Source of the DNA: Bacillus sp. N13C7
GTDB taxonomy: Bacteria > Bacillota > Bacilli > Bacillales > Bacillaceae
NCBI RefSeq assembly: GCF_026790065.1
Contig: NZ_JALAMO010000006.1
Location: 31,301-95,300 of the forward strand
Reading direction: 5' to 3'
Length of the DNA: 64,000 bases
In this document: piece after piece, positions 8,022 through 16,550 of the stretch
Numbering within the stretch: the first letter of the stretch is position 1
Layout of the letters: each line of letters begins with the position of its first letter
Notes under the pieces: model-generated
Told to the model about the DNA's origin: nothing
Seen by the model: only the letters and a program-made list of their open reading frames with translations
The model's database searches: none
Translations under genes and position numbers: made by a program

Positions 8022-8744
8022 TCAAAGCATTTTTTTCAGCGCCGGCGTGATGAGCGGCTGCCAGTATGTCCATTTGTGATCTCCGTCAAATGGCTCAAAA
8101 TAATAATCGGAAAGCTTCTTCTCCAGCAGCTGTTTCAGCTCCTGATTCGGTTCTGTAAAGTCCAGAATGTTTCCGTCTGTCGTGTGGACGTCAGTTTCTT
8201 TTGTGCCGATTTGGTGGTAAATAGACAGGTGTTTGACATCGTCTGACTGTTTCACAGCTTCCAATACATGTTTGTCAACATAAGGAGACTGCATGATGAT
8301 GTTGCCGAACATATTCGGGTAATCGAGCGCTGTCATTAGAGATATGGTAGCCCCGAGTGAATCTCCGATCAGCGTTCGTCCGTATCCGACCTGATAGGTT
8401 GGATACTCATCATCTACAAACGGAACGAGCTCATGGGCGATGAACCGTTTATACGCCGAAAATTTTGAGCCTTCCGGATGATACGTTTGTCTGCGCTCTT
8501 TTACATCCTTATAAGGAACACCGATAATAATGCTCCGGTCAATTTCCCGTTTGGAAAGCAATTCCTCGACCTGCCTGCCGATTCTCCCCAGCCTGAAATA
8601 ATCGTGGCCGTCCTGCGCAATAATGACATGGTATTTATAAAGAGGGGAGTAGTTGGACGGCAGATAAACAAGCAAGGTCATTTCCTCGTTAAGCTCTTTC
8701 GAATAGAATTTCTTTTCTTGCACTGTGCCGTTTTTCGGTGCCAT
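8022..8744 (-). CDS. yjcH: Esterase-D/Fes-like alpha/beta hydrolase YjcH
   Basis: A 240-residue protein of the putative esterase (enterochelin esterase / esterase D) fold. The nucleophile elbow is IGDSLGA (Ser near residue 128), and the catalytic histidine is probably in DGDHKWTYW near the C terminus. No signal peptide is seen, so it is cytoplasmic. The natural ester substrate is unknown. The ATG at 8744 follows CTGGAGGAATG. It is the first gene of the yjcH-G-F unit. Confidence 0.9.
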   Translation of the reverse strand: MAPKNGTVQEKKFYSKELNEEMTLLVYLPSNYSPLYKYHVIIAQDGHDYFRLGRIGRQVEELLSKREIDRSIIIGVPYKDVKERRQTYHPEGSKFSAYKRFIAHELVPFVDDEYPTYQVGYGRTLIGDSLGATISLMTALDYPNMFGNIIMQSPYVDKHVLEAVKQSDDVKHLSIYHQIGTKETDVHTTDGNILDFTEPNQELKQLLEKKLSDYYFEPFDGDHKWTYWQPLITPALKKML

Positions 8745-8854
8745 AATACATTCCTCCAGGACATCACTAGACTTTCTTGCTGTTTTCCATTATTGTACCA
8801 TGAATTATTAGAAATTTCTCTCTTTAAACCGTTCGGAACTCGAAGAAAAAAGTG

Positions 8855-8883
8855 TTGAAATTAACTGCAAATTGCGCTAATAT
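8855..8883 (+). promoter_or_regulatory. Sigma-A promoter of metI-metC
   Basis: TTGAAA and TAATAT are separated by exactly 17 bases, about 30 bases upstream of the S-box leader. Confidence 0.75.
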
Positions 8884-8912
8884 AAAACAATCAGAAAATT
8901 GAAATCGATATT

Positions 8913-9035
8913 TCTTATCGTGAGAGGTGGAGGGACTGGCCCTTAGAAACCTCAGCAACCGGCTTGTTTTGTATATGTGCAAAACGCCAAGGTGCTAAAT
9001 CCAGCAAGCGTTTTTTATGCTTGGAAGATAAGAAG
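8913..9035 (+). ncRNA. S-box (SAM-I) riboswitch aptamer
   Basis: The leader shows all S-box landmarks: the closing helix TTCTTATC...GATAAGAA, GAGAGGTGGAGGGACTGGCC, AAACCTCAGCAACC, and AAGGTGCTAAATCCAGCAAG. It binds S-adenosylmethionine and, with SAM bound, lets the downstream terminator form, switching off metI-metC when methionine and SAM are plentiful. Confidence 0.97.
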
Positions 9036-9040
9036 AAGCT

Positions 9041-9073
9041 AAACCCCTTCTTCTTATAAAGAAGGGGTTTTTA
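9041..9073 (+). terminator. SAM-controlled transcription terminator
   Basis: AACCCCTTCTT pairs with AAGAAGGGGTT, followed by TTTATT. The upstream sequence AGATAAGAAGAAG overlaps the aptamer closing helix and can pair instead with the terminator arm as antiterminator. Confidence 0.92.
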
Positions 9074-9099
9074 TTATGAAAAGGGAAGGTGTCAGCTAT

Positions 9100-10221
9100 A
9101 TGTCACAGCACGTTGAAACGAAATTAGCCCAAATCGGGAACCGAAGCGACGAAGTCACCGGAACAGTGAGTCCTCCTATTTATTTATCAACAGCATACCG
9201 CCACAGAGGGATCGGAGAATCTACCGGATTTGATTATGTCCGCACAAAAAATCCGACACGCCAGCTTGTTGAGGATGCGATCGCCAGCTTAGAAAACGGC
9301 GCGAGAGGGCTTGCCTTCAGCTCGGGAATGGCTGCCATCCAAACGATTATGGCGCTGTTTAAAAGCGGAGATGAACTGATCGTTTCATCGGACCTATATG
9401 GCGGCACGTACCGTCTGTTTGAAAATGAATGGAAAAAATATGGATTGACCTTTCATTATGATGATTTCAGCGATGAGGACTGTTTATGCTCTAAGATTAC
9501 GCTGAATACAAAAGCGGTGTTTGTGGAAACACCGACAAACCCCCTCATGCAGGAGGCGGACATTGAAAAGATCGCCCGGATTGCTAAAGAGCACGGCCTT
9601 CTGCTGATTGTAGATAATACATTTTATACACCGGTTTTACAGCGTCCGCTTGAACTGGGAGCTGACATTGTCATTCACAGCGCAACCAAGTATTTAGGCG
9701 GGCATAACGATCTGCTTGCAGGGCTTGTCGTTGTCAAGGATGAGCAGCTTGGAGAGGAAATGTTTCAGCATCAAAATGCGATCGGTGCCGTCCTGCCTCC
9801 GTTTGATTCGTGGCTTCTGATGAGAGGAATGAAAACGCTGAGCCTCAGAATGCGCCAGCATCAGGCAAACGCGCAGGGGCTTGCGGCGTTTTTAGAAGAG
9901 CAGGAGGAAATTGCGGATGTACTGTATCCCGGAAAAGGCGGCATGCTGTCCTTCCGTCTTCAAAAAGAAGAGTGGGTTAACCCGTTTTTAAAAGCGCTGA
10001 AGACCATTTGTTTCGCAGAAAGCCTTGGCGGGGTGGAGAGCTTTATTACATACCCCGCCACACAGACGCACATGGATATTCCTGAAGAGATCCGCATCGC
10101 AAATGGGGTCTGCAATCGTTTGCTGCGTTTTTCGGTCGGAATTGAACATGCGGAAGATTTAAAAGCGGACCTAAAACAGGCATTATGTCAGGTCAAAGAG
10201 GGAGCTGTTTCATTTGAGTAA
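9100..10221 (+). CDS. metI: Cystathionine gamma-synthase / O-acetylhomoserine sulfhydrylase MetI
   Basis: A 373-residue PLP enzyme of the Cys/Met metabolism family. It condenses O-acetylhomoserine with cysteine (or sulfide), feeding methionine synthesis. PLP binding is seen in SSGMAAIQ (residues 74-81) and the Schiff-base lysine in HSATKYLGG (Lys197). An in-frame ATG at 9076 lies within the terminator region; the ATG at 9100 with GGGAAGGTG before it gives the family length. It is first in the S-box operon, overlaps metC by 8 bp and shares its fold with metC. Confidence 0.95.
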   Translation: MSQHVETKLAQIGNRSDEVTGTVSPPIYLSTAYRHRGIGESTGFDYVRTKNPTRQLVEDAIASLENGARGLAFSSGMAAIQTIMALFKSGDELIVSSDLYGGTYRLFENEWKKYGLTFHYDDFSDEDCLCSKITLNTKAVFVETPTNPLMQEADIEKIARIAKEHGLLLIVDNTFYTPVLQRPLELGADIVIHSATKYLGGHNDLLAGLVVVKDEQLGEEMFQHQNAIGAVLPPFDSWLLMRGMKTLSLRMRQHQANAQGLAAFLEEQEEIADVLYPGKGGMLSFRLQKEEWVNPFLKALKTICFAESLGGVESFITYPATQTHMDIPEEIRIANGVCNRLLRFSVGIEHAEDLKADLKQALCQVKEGAVSFE

Positions 10222-11386
10222 TCACAATTGGACGCTGGAAACCCAGCTCGTTCACAATCCATTTAAAACAGACGGCGCAACAGGGGCGGTCAGTGTACCG
10301 ATTCAGCATGCATCAACCTTTCACCAATCTTCATTTGAAGAGTTTGGCGCATATGATTACAGCCGCTCAGGGACACCGACAAGAACAGCGCTCGAAGATA
10401 CAATTGCCGCATTGGAAGGCGGGACGAGAGGATTTGCTTTCAGCTCAGGAATGGCTGCCATCTCAACAGCATTTTTACTTCTGTCACAGGGCGATCACGT
10501 TCTTGTGACAGAAGATGTATACGGCGGAACCTTCCGCATGGTGACAGAGGTGCTTACCCGGTTCGGCATTGACCATACATTTGTCGACATGACGGATAGT
10601 AACGAAGTAGCGCGGAATATCAAGCCGAACACAAAGGTCATTTATATGGAGACACCGTCAAATCCGACACTTGGGATCACTGATATTAAAGCGGTAGTTC
10701 AGCTTGCAAAAGAAAACGGCTGTTTGACCTTTTTGGACAATACATTCATGACACCTGCACTGCAGCGGCCGCTTGATCTCGGCGTGGATATTGTGCTTCA
10801 CAGTGCAACAAAGTTCTTGAGCGGACACAGTGATGTGCTCTCAGGCCTGGCTGCTGTCAAGGATGATGAGCTTGGGAAGCAGTTATATAAGCTGCAAAAC
10901 GCGTTTGGCGCGGTCCTAGGGGTGCAAGATTGCTGGCTCGTGCTGCGCGGATTAAAAACATTACAGGTCCGTTTAGAGAAAGCGAGCCAAACAGCGCAGC
11001 GGCTTGCTGAATTTTTCCAGAAGCATCCGGCGGTGAAACGCGTATATTATCCGGGGCTGTCTGATCATCCGGGGGCCGAAACCCATAAAGGCCAGTCAAC
11101 GGGAGCGGGCGCTGTGCTATCTTTTGAGCTTGAAAGCAAAGAGGCCGTTAAGAAATTAGTAGAGAATGTATCACTTCCGGTCTTTGCTGTAAGCCTCGGC
11201 GCCGTGGAATCGATTTTGTCCTATCCGGCAACAATGTCTCACGCGGCAATGCCTAAGCAAGAGCGTGAAAAACGCGGCATCACAGACGGCCTGCTCCGTC
11301 TTAGTGTGGGAGTCGAACATGCAGACGATTTAGTACGTGATTTCGAACAAGCGCTGAAAGAAATTGCGCCAGTGGCGGTTCGTTAG
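10214..11386 (+). CDS. metC: Cystathionine beta-lyase MetC
   Basis: A 390-residue PLP enzyme converting cystathionine to homocysteine, pyruvate and ammonia, the next step after MetI. The PLP lysine is Lys200 in LHSATKFLSGHSD, and the SSGMAAI phosphate-binding loop is at 78-84. The start is TTG at 10214, inside the end of metI, with AGAGGGAG nine bases upstream, so the two genes are translationally coupled and both under the SAM riboswitch. A terminator follows the stop. Confidence 0.95.
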   Translation: MSNHNWTLETQLVHNPFKTDGATGAVSVPIQHASTFHQSSFEEFGAYDYSRSGTPTRTALEDTIAALEGGTRGFAFSSGMAAISTAFLLLSQGDHVLVTEDVYGGTFRMVTEVLTRFGIDHTFVDMTDSNEVARNIKPNTKVIYMETPSNPTLGITDIKAVVQLAKENGCLTFLDNTFMTPALQRPLDLGVDIVLHSATKFLSGHSDVLSGLAAVKDDELGKQLYKLQNAFGAVLGVQDCWLVLRGLKTLQVRLEKASQTAQRLAEFFQKHPAVKRVYYPGLSDHPGAETHKGQSTGAGAVLSFELESKEAVKKLVENVSLPVFAVSLGAVESILSYPATMSHAAMPKQEREKRGITDGLLRLSVGVEHADDLVRDFEQALKEIAPVAVR

Positions 11387-11389
11387 AAA

Positions 11390-11419
11390 AAGAAGCCGGC
11401 GATAGCCCGGCTTCTTTTA
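11390..11419 (+). terminator. Bidirectional terminator between metC and yjcK
   Basis: AGAAGCCGG pairs with CCGGCTTCT, with A-rich sequence before and TTTTATTATT after, so it can serve both converging genes. Confidence 0.85.
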
Positions 11420-11962
11420 TTATTCATCATCACGATTCAGAATCGCGAGGACTTGATGATCCTCCCAAACGCCATTGATTTTTACATTTTTGCGGGCAAT
11501 GCCCTCTTTATGAAATCCGGCTTTTTCCAATACACGCATGGACCCGAGGTTGCGGGGCATCACACCGGCTTCAATGCGATGCAGTTTCAATTCGTGGAAC
11601 GCATAATCAACAACCAATCTGACCGCTTCTGTCATGAGTGCCTTTCCATTATAGGCTTTGTCTAAAAAATATCCGATGAACGCAGTTTGCAGCGCACCGC
11701 GGATGACTTGGAAGAGGGAAACCGTCCCGATTAATGTATCATCTGATGCTGTAAAAATGCCAAAATGATATTCTTCATCCTTCTCCAGTCTTTGCTGATA
11801 CCCCCTTATTCGTTTTCTCTGACCCTCAATCGTATAATAATCGTCTGCGCGTATCATGGAGAACTGTTCAAAAAAGTCCCGATTTTCGCTTTGCAGCCGC
11901 AGATTTTGTTCGGCATCCTTTACTTCTAAAGGCCTTAGATAAATGGTATTTTCTTTTAACAT
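11420..11962 (-). CDS. yjcK: RimJ/RimL-type GNAT acetyltransferase YjcK
   Basis: A 180-residue acetyltransferase of the ribosomal-protein N-acetyltransferase group. Family landmarks are IYLRPLEVKDAEQNLRL at the N terminus, FIGYFLDKAYNGKALMTEAV (acetyl-CoA site, about residues 95-115) and HRIEAGVMPRNLGSMRVLEKAGF (125-150). The in vivo acceptor is unknown; a ribosomal protein or another N terminus is possible. The ATG at 11962 follows GGAGAGATC. It is a single gene. Confidence 0.88.
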   Translation of the reverse strand: MLKENTIYLRPLEVKDAEQNLRLQSENRDFFEQFSMIRADDYYTIEGQRKRIRGYQQRLEKDEEYHFGIFTASDDTLIGTVSLFQVIRGALQTAFIGYFLDKAYNGKALMTEAVRLVVDYAFHELKLHRIEAGVMPRNLGSMRVLEKAGFHKEGIARKNVKINGVWEDHQVLAILNRDDE

Positions 11963-12027
11963 ACAGCGATCTCTCCATTCTCATGCCAGCATTCTTACAT
12001 TATTCTAAGGAAAGTGTAAAAAACCTT

Positions 12028-13218
12028 TTATAAAAAGGAAGAAAACCAATTTCCCATAAAGGTGCCGACATAGTTTCCGATTAAGTACCCGAGCGTACCG
12101 ACAAGCATGATCGGGGCGACAAGCTCCCGCCATCCCTTGGCAATTGCCATCGCAGCCGCAGTCGTTGGCCCTCCGACAGTAGCGTTGACGGCTAGCAGAA
12201 TTTCTTCTAGCCGCACGCGGAACAATTTACCGATAGCTAAGGAAACCGCTAAATTGCTGATCGCAATGATAAACACAAATAAAAGAATAAGAGGGGCATT
12301 GGAGACGATTAAGCGCAGATCTGCAGGAATGCCGATCACCACAAAAAATAAATAAATCAAAAAGGTTCCAAGCTCCTGAGAACCATTGAGCTTTTCAAAA
12401 AAACGCGGAAAAAGAAAAATGATAAGAACAGTCAGGGATGTAAGCATCAAATATTGATCGCCCAGCGTTCCGGTCAAAAGGGGATGAGAAAACATGCTTT
12501 TAAAATAGCCGGAAACCTTCACACTGACCGCAACAAGCGCAAAAGCAGTACCGGCATTATAAGCAATATCCTTTAAGGAAATTTCCTTCCGTTTCCAATA
12601 GCTTTCAGCACTGTTTTTGCTGTTTTCATCAGCTTTCACTTTCTCCTCAAAAGGCATGGCATAATGGCGCTGAAACCATTTGAGTGCAGGAATGCTGATT
12701 AAGATAAAAAACAAAAGCGCCATCATAAAATTATCCGCCACAACGGTAGCTGACACATATTCGCCAGGTGTCTCAAATTTTGCCGCCATCGCCGCAAAGT
12801 TGATCCCGCCGCCAATATAAGAAGCGCTGATCATCCCGCCGATTTTATCTAAATAAGGAATATGCTGTTTGAGTAGAAAAAAAGCGAGGATGCTGCCAAG
12901 CACTGTTCCAACGGAGCTTATCAGAAAAATAAAGAGCAAACGCCTGCTTTCCTTAAAAATCTGCCGCACATTGATCTGAAACAATAAAAGTGGTATCGCC
13001 AGTGGTACCACATAAGACCACACAGTGTCATACACAGGGGACTCAACAGGAAGCACTCCTACATTTGTAAACACCATAGCACCTGCCAGCGCAATAATAG
13101 CCCCAGACACAGCGGATGCCCACTTAAAGCGCTGCTCCAGCCCGATGCTCACTGCCGCCCACACCGCAATAAACCCCCATAATACCCATACATCATCAGA
13201 AGAAATCAAAGAATGCAA
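12028..13218 (-). CDS. yjcL: DUF819 family integral membrane protein YjcL
   Basis: A 396-residue polytopic membrane protein of the DUF819 family with roughly ten to twelve hydrophobic segments. Conserved glycine-rich blocks include SASYIGGGINFAAMAAKF mid-protein and NATVGGPTTAAAMAIAKGW near the C terminus, which resembles a two-repeat transporter. Substrate is unknown. The start is TTG at 13218 behind AGGGGTGATGGGG; no closer ATG exists. It is divergent from the tRNA-Val gene. Confidence 0.88.
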   Translation of the reverse strand: MHSLISSDDVWVLWGFIAVWAAVSIGLEQRFKWASAVSGAIIALAGAMVFTNVGVLPVESPVYDTVWSYVVPLAIPLLLFQINVRQIFKESRRLLFIFLISSVGTVLGSILAFFLLKQHIPYLDKIGGMISASYIGGGINFAAMAAKFETPGEYVSATVVADNFMMALLFFILISIPALKWFQRHYAMPFEEKVKADENSKNSAESYWKRKEISLKDIAYNAGTAFALVAVSVKVSGYFKSMFSHPLLTGTLGDQYLMLTSLTVLIIFLFPRFFEKLNGSQELGTFLIYLFFVVIGIPADLRLIVSNAPLILLFVFIIAISNLAVSLAIGKLFRVRLEEILLAVNATVGGPTTAAAMAIAKGWRELVAPIMLVGTLGYLIGNYVGTFMGNWFSSFL

Positions 13219-13313
13219 AACCCCATCACCCCTATTGTTAGAAAATTAAGACATATTATAATAGCCGATGAACAGAACAGCAAGTCCGAAAAAAAGTTTT
13301 TCTGAAAAAGCAG

Positions 13314-13342
13314 TTGACGAATAGAGGAGGAGGTTATATAAT
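13314..13342 (+). promoter_or_regulatory. Sigma-A promoter of tRNA-Val
   Basis: TTGACG, a 17-base spacer and TATAAT lie about 50 bases upstream of the tRNA gene; this is a near-consensus stable-RNA promoter. Confidence 0.85.
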
Positions 13343-13393
13343 AGAACTTGTCAGAAAGACAACAACATACCCAGCAACACATACATATCATGA

Positions 13394-13466
13394 TTCCGTA
13401 GCTCAGCTGGGAGAGCGCTACCTTGACAGGGTAGAGGTCGCTGGTTCGAGCCCAGTCGGAATCATA
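13394..13466 (+). tRNA. tRNA-Val (anticodon GAC)
   Basis: A complete cloverleaf is visible. The acceptor arms are GATTCCG and CGGAATC, the D-arm is GCTCAGCTGGGAGAGC, the anticodon arm is CTACC-TTGACAG-GGTAG with GAC at the anticodon, and the T-arm is CTGGTTCGAGCCCAG. The discriminator base is A; CCA is not encoded. In B. subtilis a lone tRNA-Val gene lies next to yjcL. Its 3' half is duplicated at 18398-18478. Confidence 0.96.
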
Positions 13467-13498
13467 GCTTAAACCCTTGCGCAGCAAGGGTTTTTTAC
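13418..13498 (+). repeat. Left copy of 81-bp direct repeat (att-like)
   Basis: From CGCTACC in the tRNA anticodon arm through the end of its terminator, this stretch is repeated base for base at 18398-18478. A tRNA 3' end flanking accessory DNA is the classic attachment site of an integrated element. Confidence 0.85.
13472..13498 (+). terminator. tRNA-Val terminator
   Basis: AAACCCTTGC and GCAAGGGTTT form a stem followed by T residues, six bases after the tRNA end. Confidence 0.85.
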
Positions 13499-13564
13499 TT
13501 TTATATTTAGTTATATTTGTTATCTTTTATCTACATGGGGACGAATTGAGGAAGAAAAATTTTT

Positions 13565-13589
13565 GGGGGCTGATTCAAAATCAGCCCTG
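13565..13589 (-). terminator. Hairpin downstream of the toxin/immunity operon
   Basis: GGGCTGATT and AATCAGCCC form a perfect nine-base stem past the last minus-strand gene. On the minus strand it is followed by CCAAAAATTTTT, so termination is probable but the T-run is displaced. Confidence 0.6.
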
Positions 13590-13611
13590 TTTCTATGTTA
13601 GGTTTAGTGGA

Positions 13612-13911
13612 TTATAAGGTTTCAATATTCTTTTCGATTTTTTGAATAACTTGTTCGAGCCATATGATTGGAGTTACGCCGTAACTAAGAATGTCCACTC
13701 CGTAAGCAGTTTCATCGATAAAATCATTCTTTTCTTCATCCGAATAATCGCTTTTTATAAATTCTTTAAGTGCTACTACATCATTTTCTTGCTTTTCTTT
13801 TGGTATCTCTATTAAGTATTCATCAAGTGATGATTCTGGAGAATAGATATCTTTATGGAAAAATCCACTAAGGAATCTAAATACAGGATCGGAAACTTCG
13901 ATTTTAATCAT
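13612..13911 (-). CDS. Small acidic protein, candidate immunity protein
   Basis: A 99-residue acidic protein (DEYLIEIPKEKQENDVVALKEFIKSD) with no domain I can name. It is the third gene behind the LXG toxin, 52 bp after the first immunity candidate, on the same strand and very AT-rich. Second immunity genes or orphan immunity genes are common behind polymorphic toxins, so that is the best guess; a CdiI-like fold is possible but unproven. The ATG at 13911 follows GGTGGTGATAAG. Confidence 0.65.
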   Translation of the reverse strand: MIKIEVSDPVFRFLSGFFHKDIYSPESSLDEYLIEIPKEKQENDVVALKEFIKSDYSDEEKNDFIDETAYGVDILSYGVTPIIWLEQVIQKIEKNIETL

Positions 13912-13963
13912 TACTTATCACCACCAAGAATCATTAACTTCAAATCTAAGAGATGGACGTATC

Positions 13964-14272
13964 TTATTCTATATAACTTTCTGCTATATCAATATCATTT
14001 GTCATTTCTAAGTCAGGGTATTTTTCATCTAATTTTCTTAAACAATTAATAAGTTCTTTACTTTGTAAATTTTCAGCTAAATCTTCAAATACTTCACTGA
14101 TCCAATATAAATCTTCTTTTTTACAATTTTCTAGATAGTTAATTGTGTTTTCCTCATTTTCTGAGAGTACTTCGATTATTTCATCCCAACTTTTTTGAAT
14201 TCCATAGTCATCATTAAGATTAAGTCTTTTTCTTTTAATTAATATAGCTTCCATTTTTTTCTCTAAGTTCAT
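13964..14272 (-). CDS. Probable immunity protein for the adjacent LXG toxin
   Basis: A 102-residue acidic helical protein (pattern rich in Glu, Asn, Leu; DDYGIQKSWDEIIEVLSENEE). It starts 20 bp after the toxin stop with a GGAGGATCAAT ribosome site. In LXG toxin operons the small gene directly downstream encodes the cognate immunity protein, which blocks the toxin domain in the producer. That role is inferred from position and composition; the fold is not recognised. GC content is clearly lower than in the neighbouring core genes. Confidence 0.75.
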   Translation of the reverse strand: MNLEKKMEAILIKRKRLNLNDDYGIQKSWDEIIEVLSENEENTINYLENCKKEDLYWISEVFEDLAENLQSKELINCLRKLDEKYPDLEMTNDIDIAESYIE

Positions 14273-14292
14273 ATTGATCCTCCATACTTTGT

Positions 14293-16164
14293 CTATGGTT
14301 GATTAGTGGCGTCGGGGAAAATGGTTCCTATTTCTCCATTTGTTTTAATAACTCCAACCCTAACACCTTTATACTCTCCGAATATAGTCACACCATTTTC
14401 TGCATTAGCGAATTCGGGTAATTCAGCAATCTTTGCACCAGCAGCTGCAATATCAGACTCTGTCCAACTTTCGGGAAACCAAGATTGATTGGAGCCTGAT
14501 CTTTTTGCTTTCACCTTGTGTCCAGGAACATTACCTACTCTAACACCATTTTCATATACTTTATTTATGTTATAGTCTATATTATTTTTTTCAAGAAATT
14601 CAATGTTACTTTGTCCATGTCCTCCACCTTTCATTTTTGAAATATCACCTGTTTTTGGGTTTTTAGTAAAATCACCTATGTCTGAGTGCTTAATGCTACT
14701 ATCAGGAATATTAACCTTAAGGCTGCCAGTATCTCTATGATTCCCACCGTTTGTTTTTTCTGACTTGAAGAGGACACTGCTTTTTTCATTTTCCGCAATA
14801 CTTTTTAATAATGGAGTATTTTTAACGTTAATAGTATTCCCGGCGTCTTGTAGAATCCCTTCTAATGCAGGAGTATATCGATTAACATAAGGTTTGACAG
14901 ATGGATTGCCATTCTTAATCTTTTCACTAGTTGCTTTCCCAACTTTAGCAAGATCTTTCGAGCCTGTTGAGACAGAGGACTTTCCACCTTTCAACAACAG
15001 AAGACTTCCGCCCAAATAAGTAACATAGTGCAGCCGTGTGTATGCATCCCCGTGAATCATTTTTGTATCCCAATTATCCTTCAATGTGTCAACCATACTT
15101 TGAAAGGCAGCTTGATAGTCGTATTCCAGAACTGTATCCAGCACTTTTTGAGGATCCTTGTTTAAGTTGTCAATTGTCCAACCGATATTCCACCCGAATT
15201 GAATGGCTCCTTCACCGGTGTCCTTGGCAAGATCGTATACACCAACAATTGCACCTTTAGCGCCATCACCTATGATTCGCAACACTTCTTTTCCGTTATC
15301 CATGAAAGCTTTACGCTGTTCAAGAAATGAAACAAATTTTTGCTGTTCAGGGGTAAGATTCTCATAGCCGACCTTCTTGGCAATTTTTAAGTATTCATCC
15401 GGATCCGTCACTCCGTCAGCTAGCTTCTTCTTTAAATCTTTGATTTCTCGTTCTTTCGCTTCATCTTTCTTGATCTTCAAATAGGCTTCAGTCTGTTTCT
15501 CGATATCGCCTTTTTTCTTATGTATATCACTTTCACGGTATGCCTTGGCGTTGTAATGAATGGGCGTAGCATTTTTGCCTTTGCCTGTGGATTCCTCAAG
15601 CTTTTGGAAGTCCTTCTCGATGAATTGCTCATTTGGCTCTGACTGGGCATATTCAGAAACAAGTGCTTCGTCCACGCTGTCTAATTTATCGACTGTTTTT
15701 TTGCGTTTATTCTCCGCATCGGCGAGTTCGTCTTTAAAGGTTTCTGTCGAGAACAAATCAAGAGGAAGAATATCGTCGATATCATGTAAGATATCTTTCA
15801 TCGCTTTCTTTTGTTCAGACATGATGGATTTTGATTTTGTGTAGGTGTTAACCAGCTCGTGTTCTAAGAAGGATTCTTCTATATATGCATCAGATAAGCT
15901 GGCGTCCTCTAAAGTGCCTGAAATGCTCGTCAAGAAAGCAATTTTCATATCAAGTAAGTCAATCCAATTGTCAGCTACACCTGCGTGGTCTTGATAAAAT
16001 GCTTTGATGTTGTCAGCGCCTTTTCCGGAAAACTCACTGTCATCTAAATCAGCTACGGCTTTAAAGGCCTTTTTTAGATTGACCATCTGGCTTCTTAATT
16101 CCTTGTATTCTTTTGCGCGTTTATCTGCTTCGGCAAGCAACGTCTTTGCTTCAAGTACTTTCAT
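14293..16164 (-). CDS. LXG polymorphic toxin, EndoU-like nuclease tip (type VII secretion substrate)
   Basis: A 623-residue modular toxin. Residues 1 to about 200 form a helical LXG domain ([36 protein letters not shown]), the signal for export by the Yuk/Ess type VII system. A Lys/Glu-rich linker and a small-residue hydrophobic block follow (about 290-400). The last ~150 residues differ in composition and resemble bacterial EndoU RNases: [33 protein letters not shown], and a closing [16 protein letters not shown] chose the ATG at 16164 because AAAGGAT lies eight bases upstream; the ATG at 16170 is too close. The EndoU call is by motif only. Two candidate immunity genes follow. Confidence 0.85.
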   Translation of the reverse strand: MKVLEAKTLLAEADKRAKEYKELRSQMVNLKKAFKAVADLDDSEFSGKGADNIKAFYQDHAGVADNWIDLLDMKIAFLTSISGTLEDASLSDAYIEESFLEHELVNTYTKSKSIMSEQKKAMKDILHDIDDILPLDLFSTETFKDELADAENKRKKTVDKLDSVDEALVSEYAQSEPNEQFIEKDFQKLEESTGKGKNATPIHYNAKAYRESDIHKKKGDIEKQTEAYLKIKKDEAKEREIKDLKKKLADGVTDPDEYLKIAKKVGYENLTPEQQKFVSFLEQRKAFMDNGKEVLRIIGDGAKGAIVGVYDLAKDTGEGAIQFGWNIGWTIDNLNKDPQKVLDTVLEYDYQAAFQSMVDTLKDNWDTKMIHGDAYTRLHYVTYLGGSLLLLKGGKSSVSTGSKDLAKVGKATSEKIKNGNPSVKPYVNRYTPALEGILQDAGNTINVKNTPLLKSIAENEKSSVLFKSEKTNGGNHRDTGSLKVNIPDSSIKHSDIGDFTKNPKTGDISKMKGGGHGQSNIEFLEKNNIDYNINKVYENGVRVGNVPGHKVKAKRSGSNQSWFPESWTESDIAAAGAKIAELPEFANAENGVTIFGEYKGVRVGVIKTNGEIGTIFPDATNQP

Positions 16165-16346
16165 GTTCATATCCTTTCATTGGAATTCCTAACCAAGATA
16201 TTACCATGGAAGAAAGAAGAAAAAGACAAATAAGTATTTCGAAAGAGGAAAATGATTAATTAGGTCTAAGTCTTTATTCCTATTCGTGTGTTGTTAAGCA
16301 ATTGAGAAGAGAGGTTAAAAGGATAGGCAGGTAGCTGCCTGGAATC
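16165..16346. other. Upstream region of the LXG operon
   Basis: This AT-rich stretch must hold the toxin promoter, but I could not pick convincing -35/-10 boxes. Confidence 0.3.
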
Positions 16347-16490
16347 ATGCGGCAGCGCTTAAGCACCCTTGTGACATCCGGAAAGTTTAAAAAGGTCGGG
16401 ACAGTTGGATTGTTTTTGTTTGGACATGTACAAGCTCTTAAAAAAGAATTAGAAGCCGACCGGAAGAAATATAGACCGTATGGTGGTTAA
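16347..16490 (+). CDS. Short basic ORF, possible gene remnant
   Basis: A 47-codon frame ending LKKELEADRKKYRPYGG. Its composition looks protein-like and basic, but no ribosome site precedes the ATG. The adjacent frame also reads without stops for some distance, so this may be the end of a decayed mobile-element gene. I do not recognise it. Confidence 0.3.
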   Translation: MRQRLSTLVTSGKFKKVGTVGLFLFGHVQALKKELEADRKKYRPYGG

Positions 16491-16550
16491 GAAAACAAAT
16501 ATTTCTAAGTTTCAGTAAATAAGGTATACTTATTTTAGGAGGGGGGAATT

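Noticed and set aside
13206-13487. A 93-codon minus-strand frame across the tRNA-Val gene (contains SDWARTSDLYPVKVALSQL)
   Set aside because: This peptide pattern is the well-known spurious translation of a tRNA complement; the tRNA explains the sequence.
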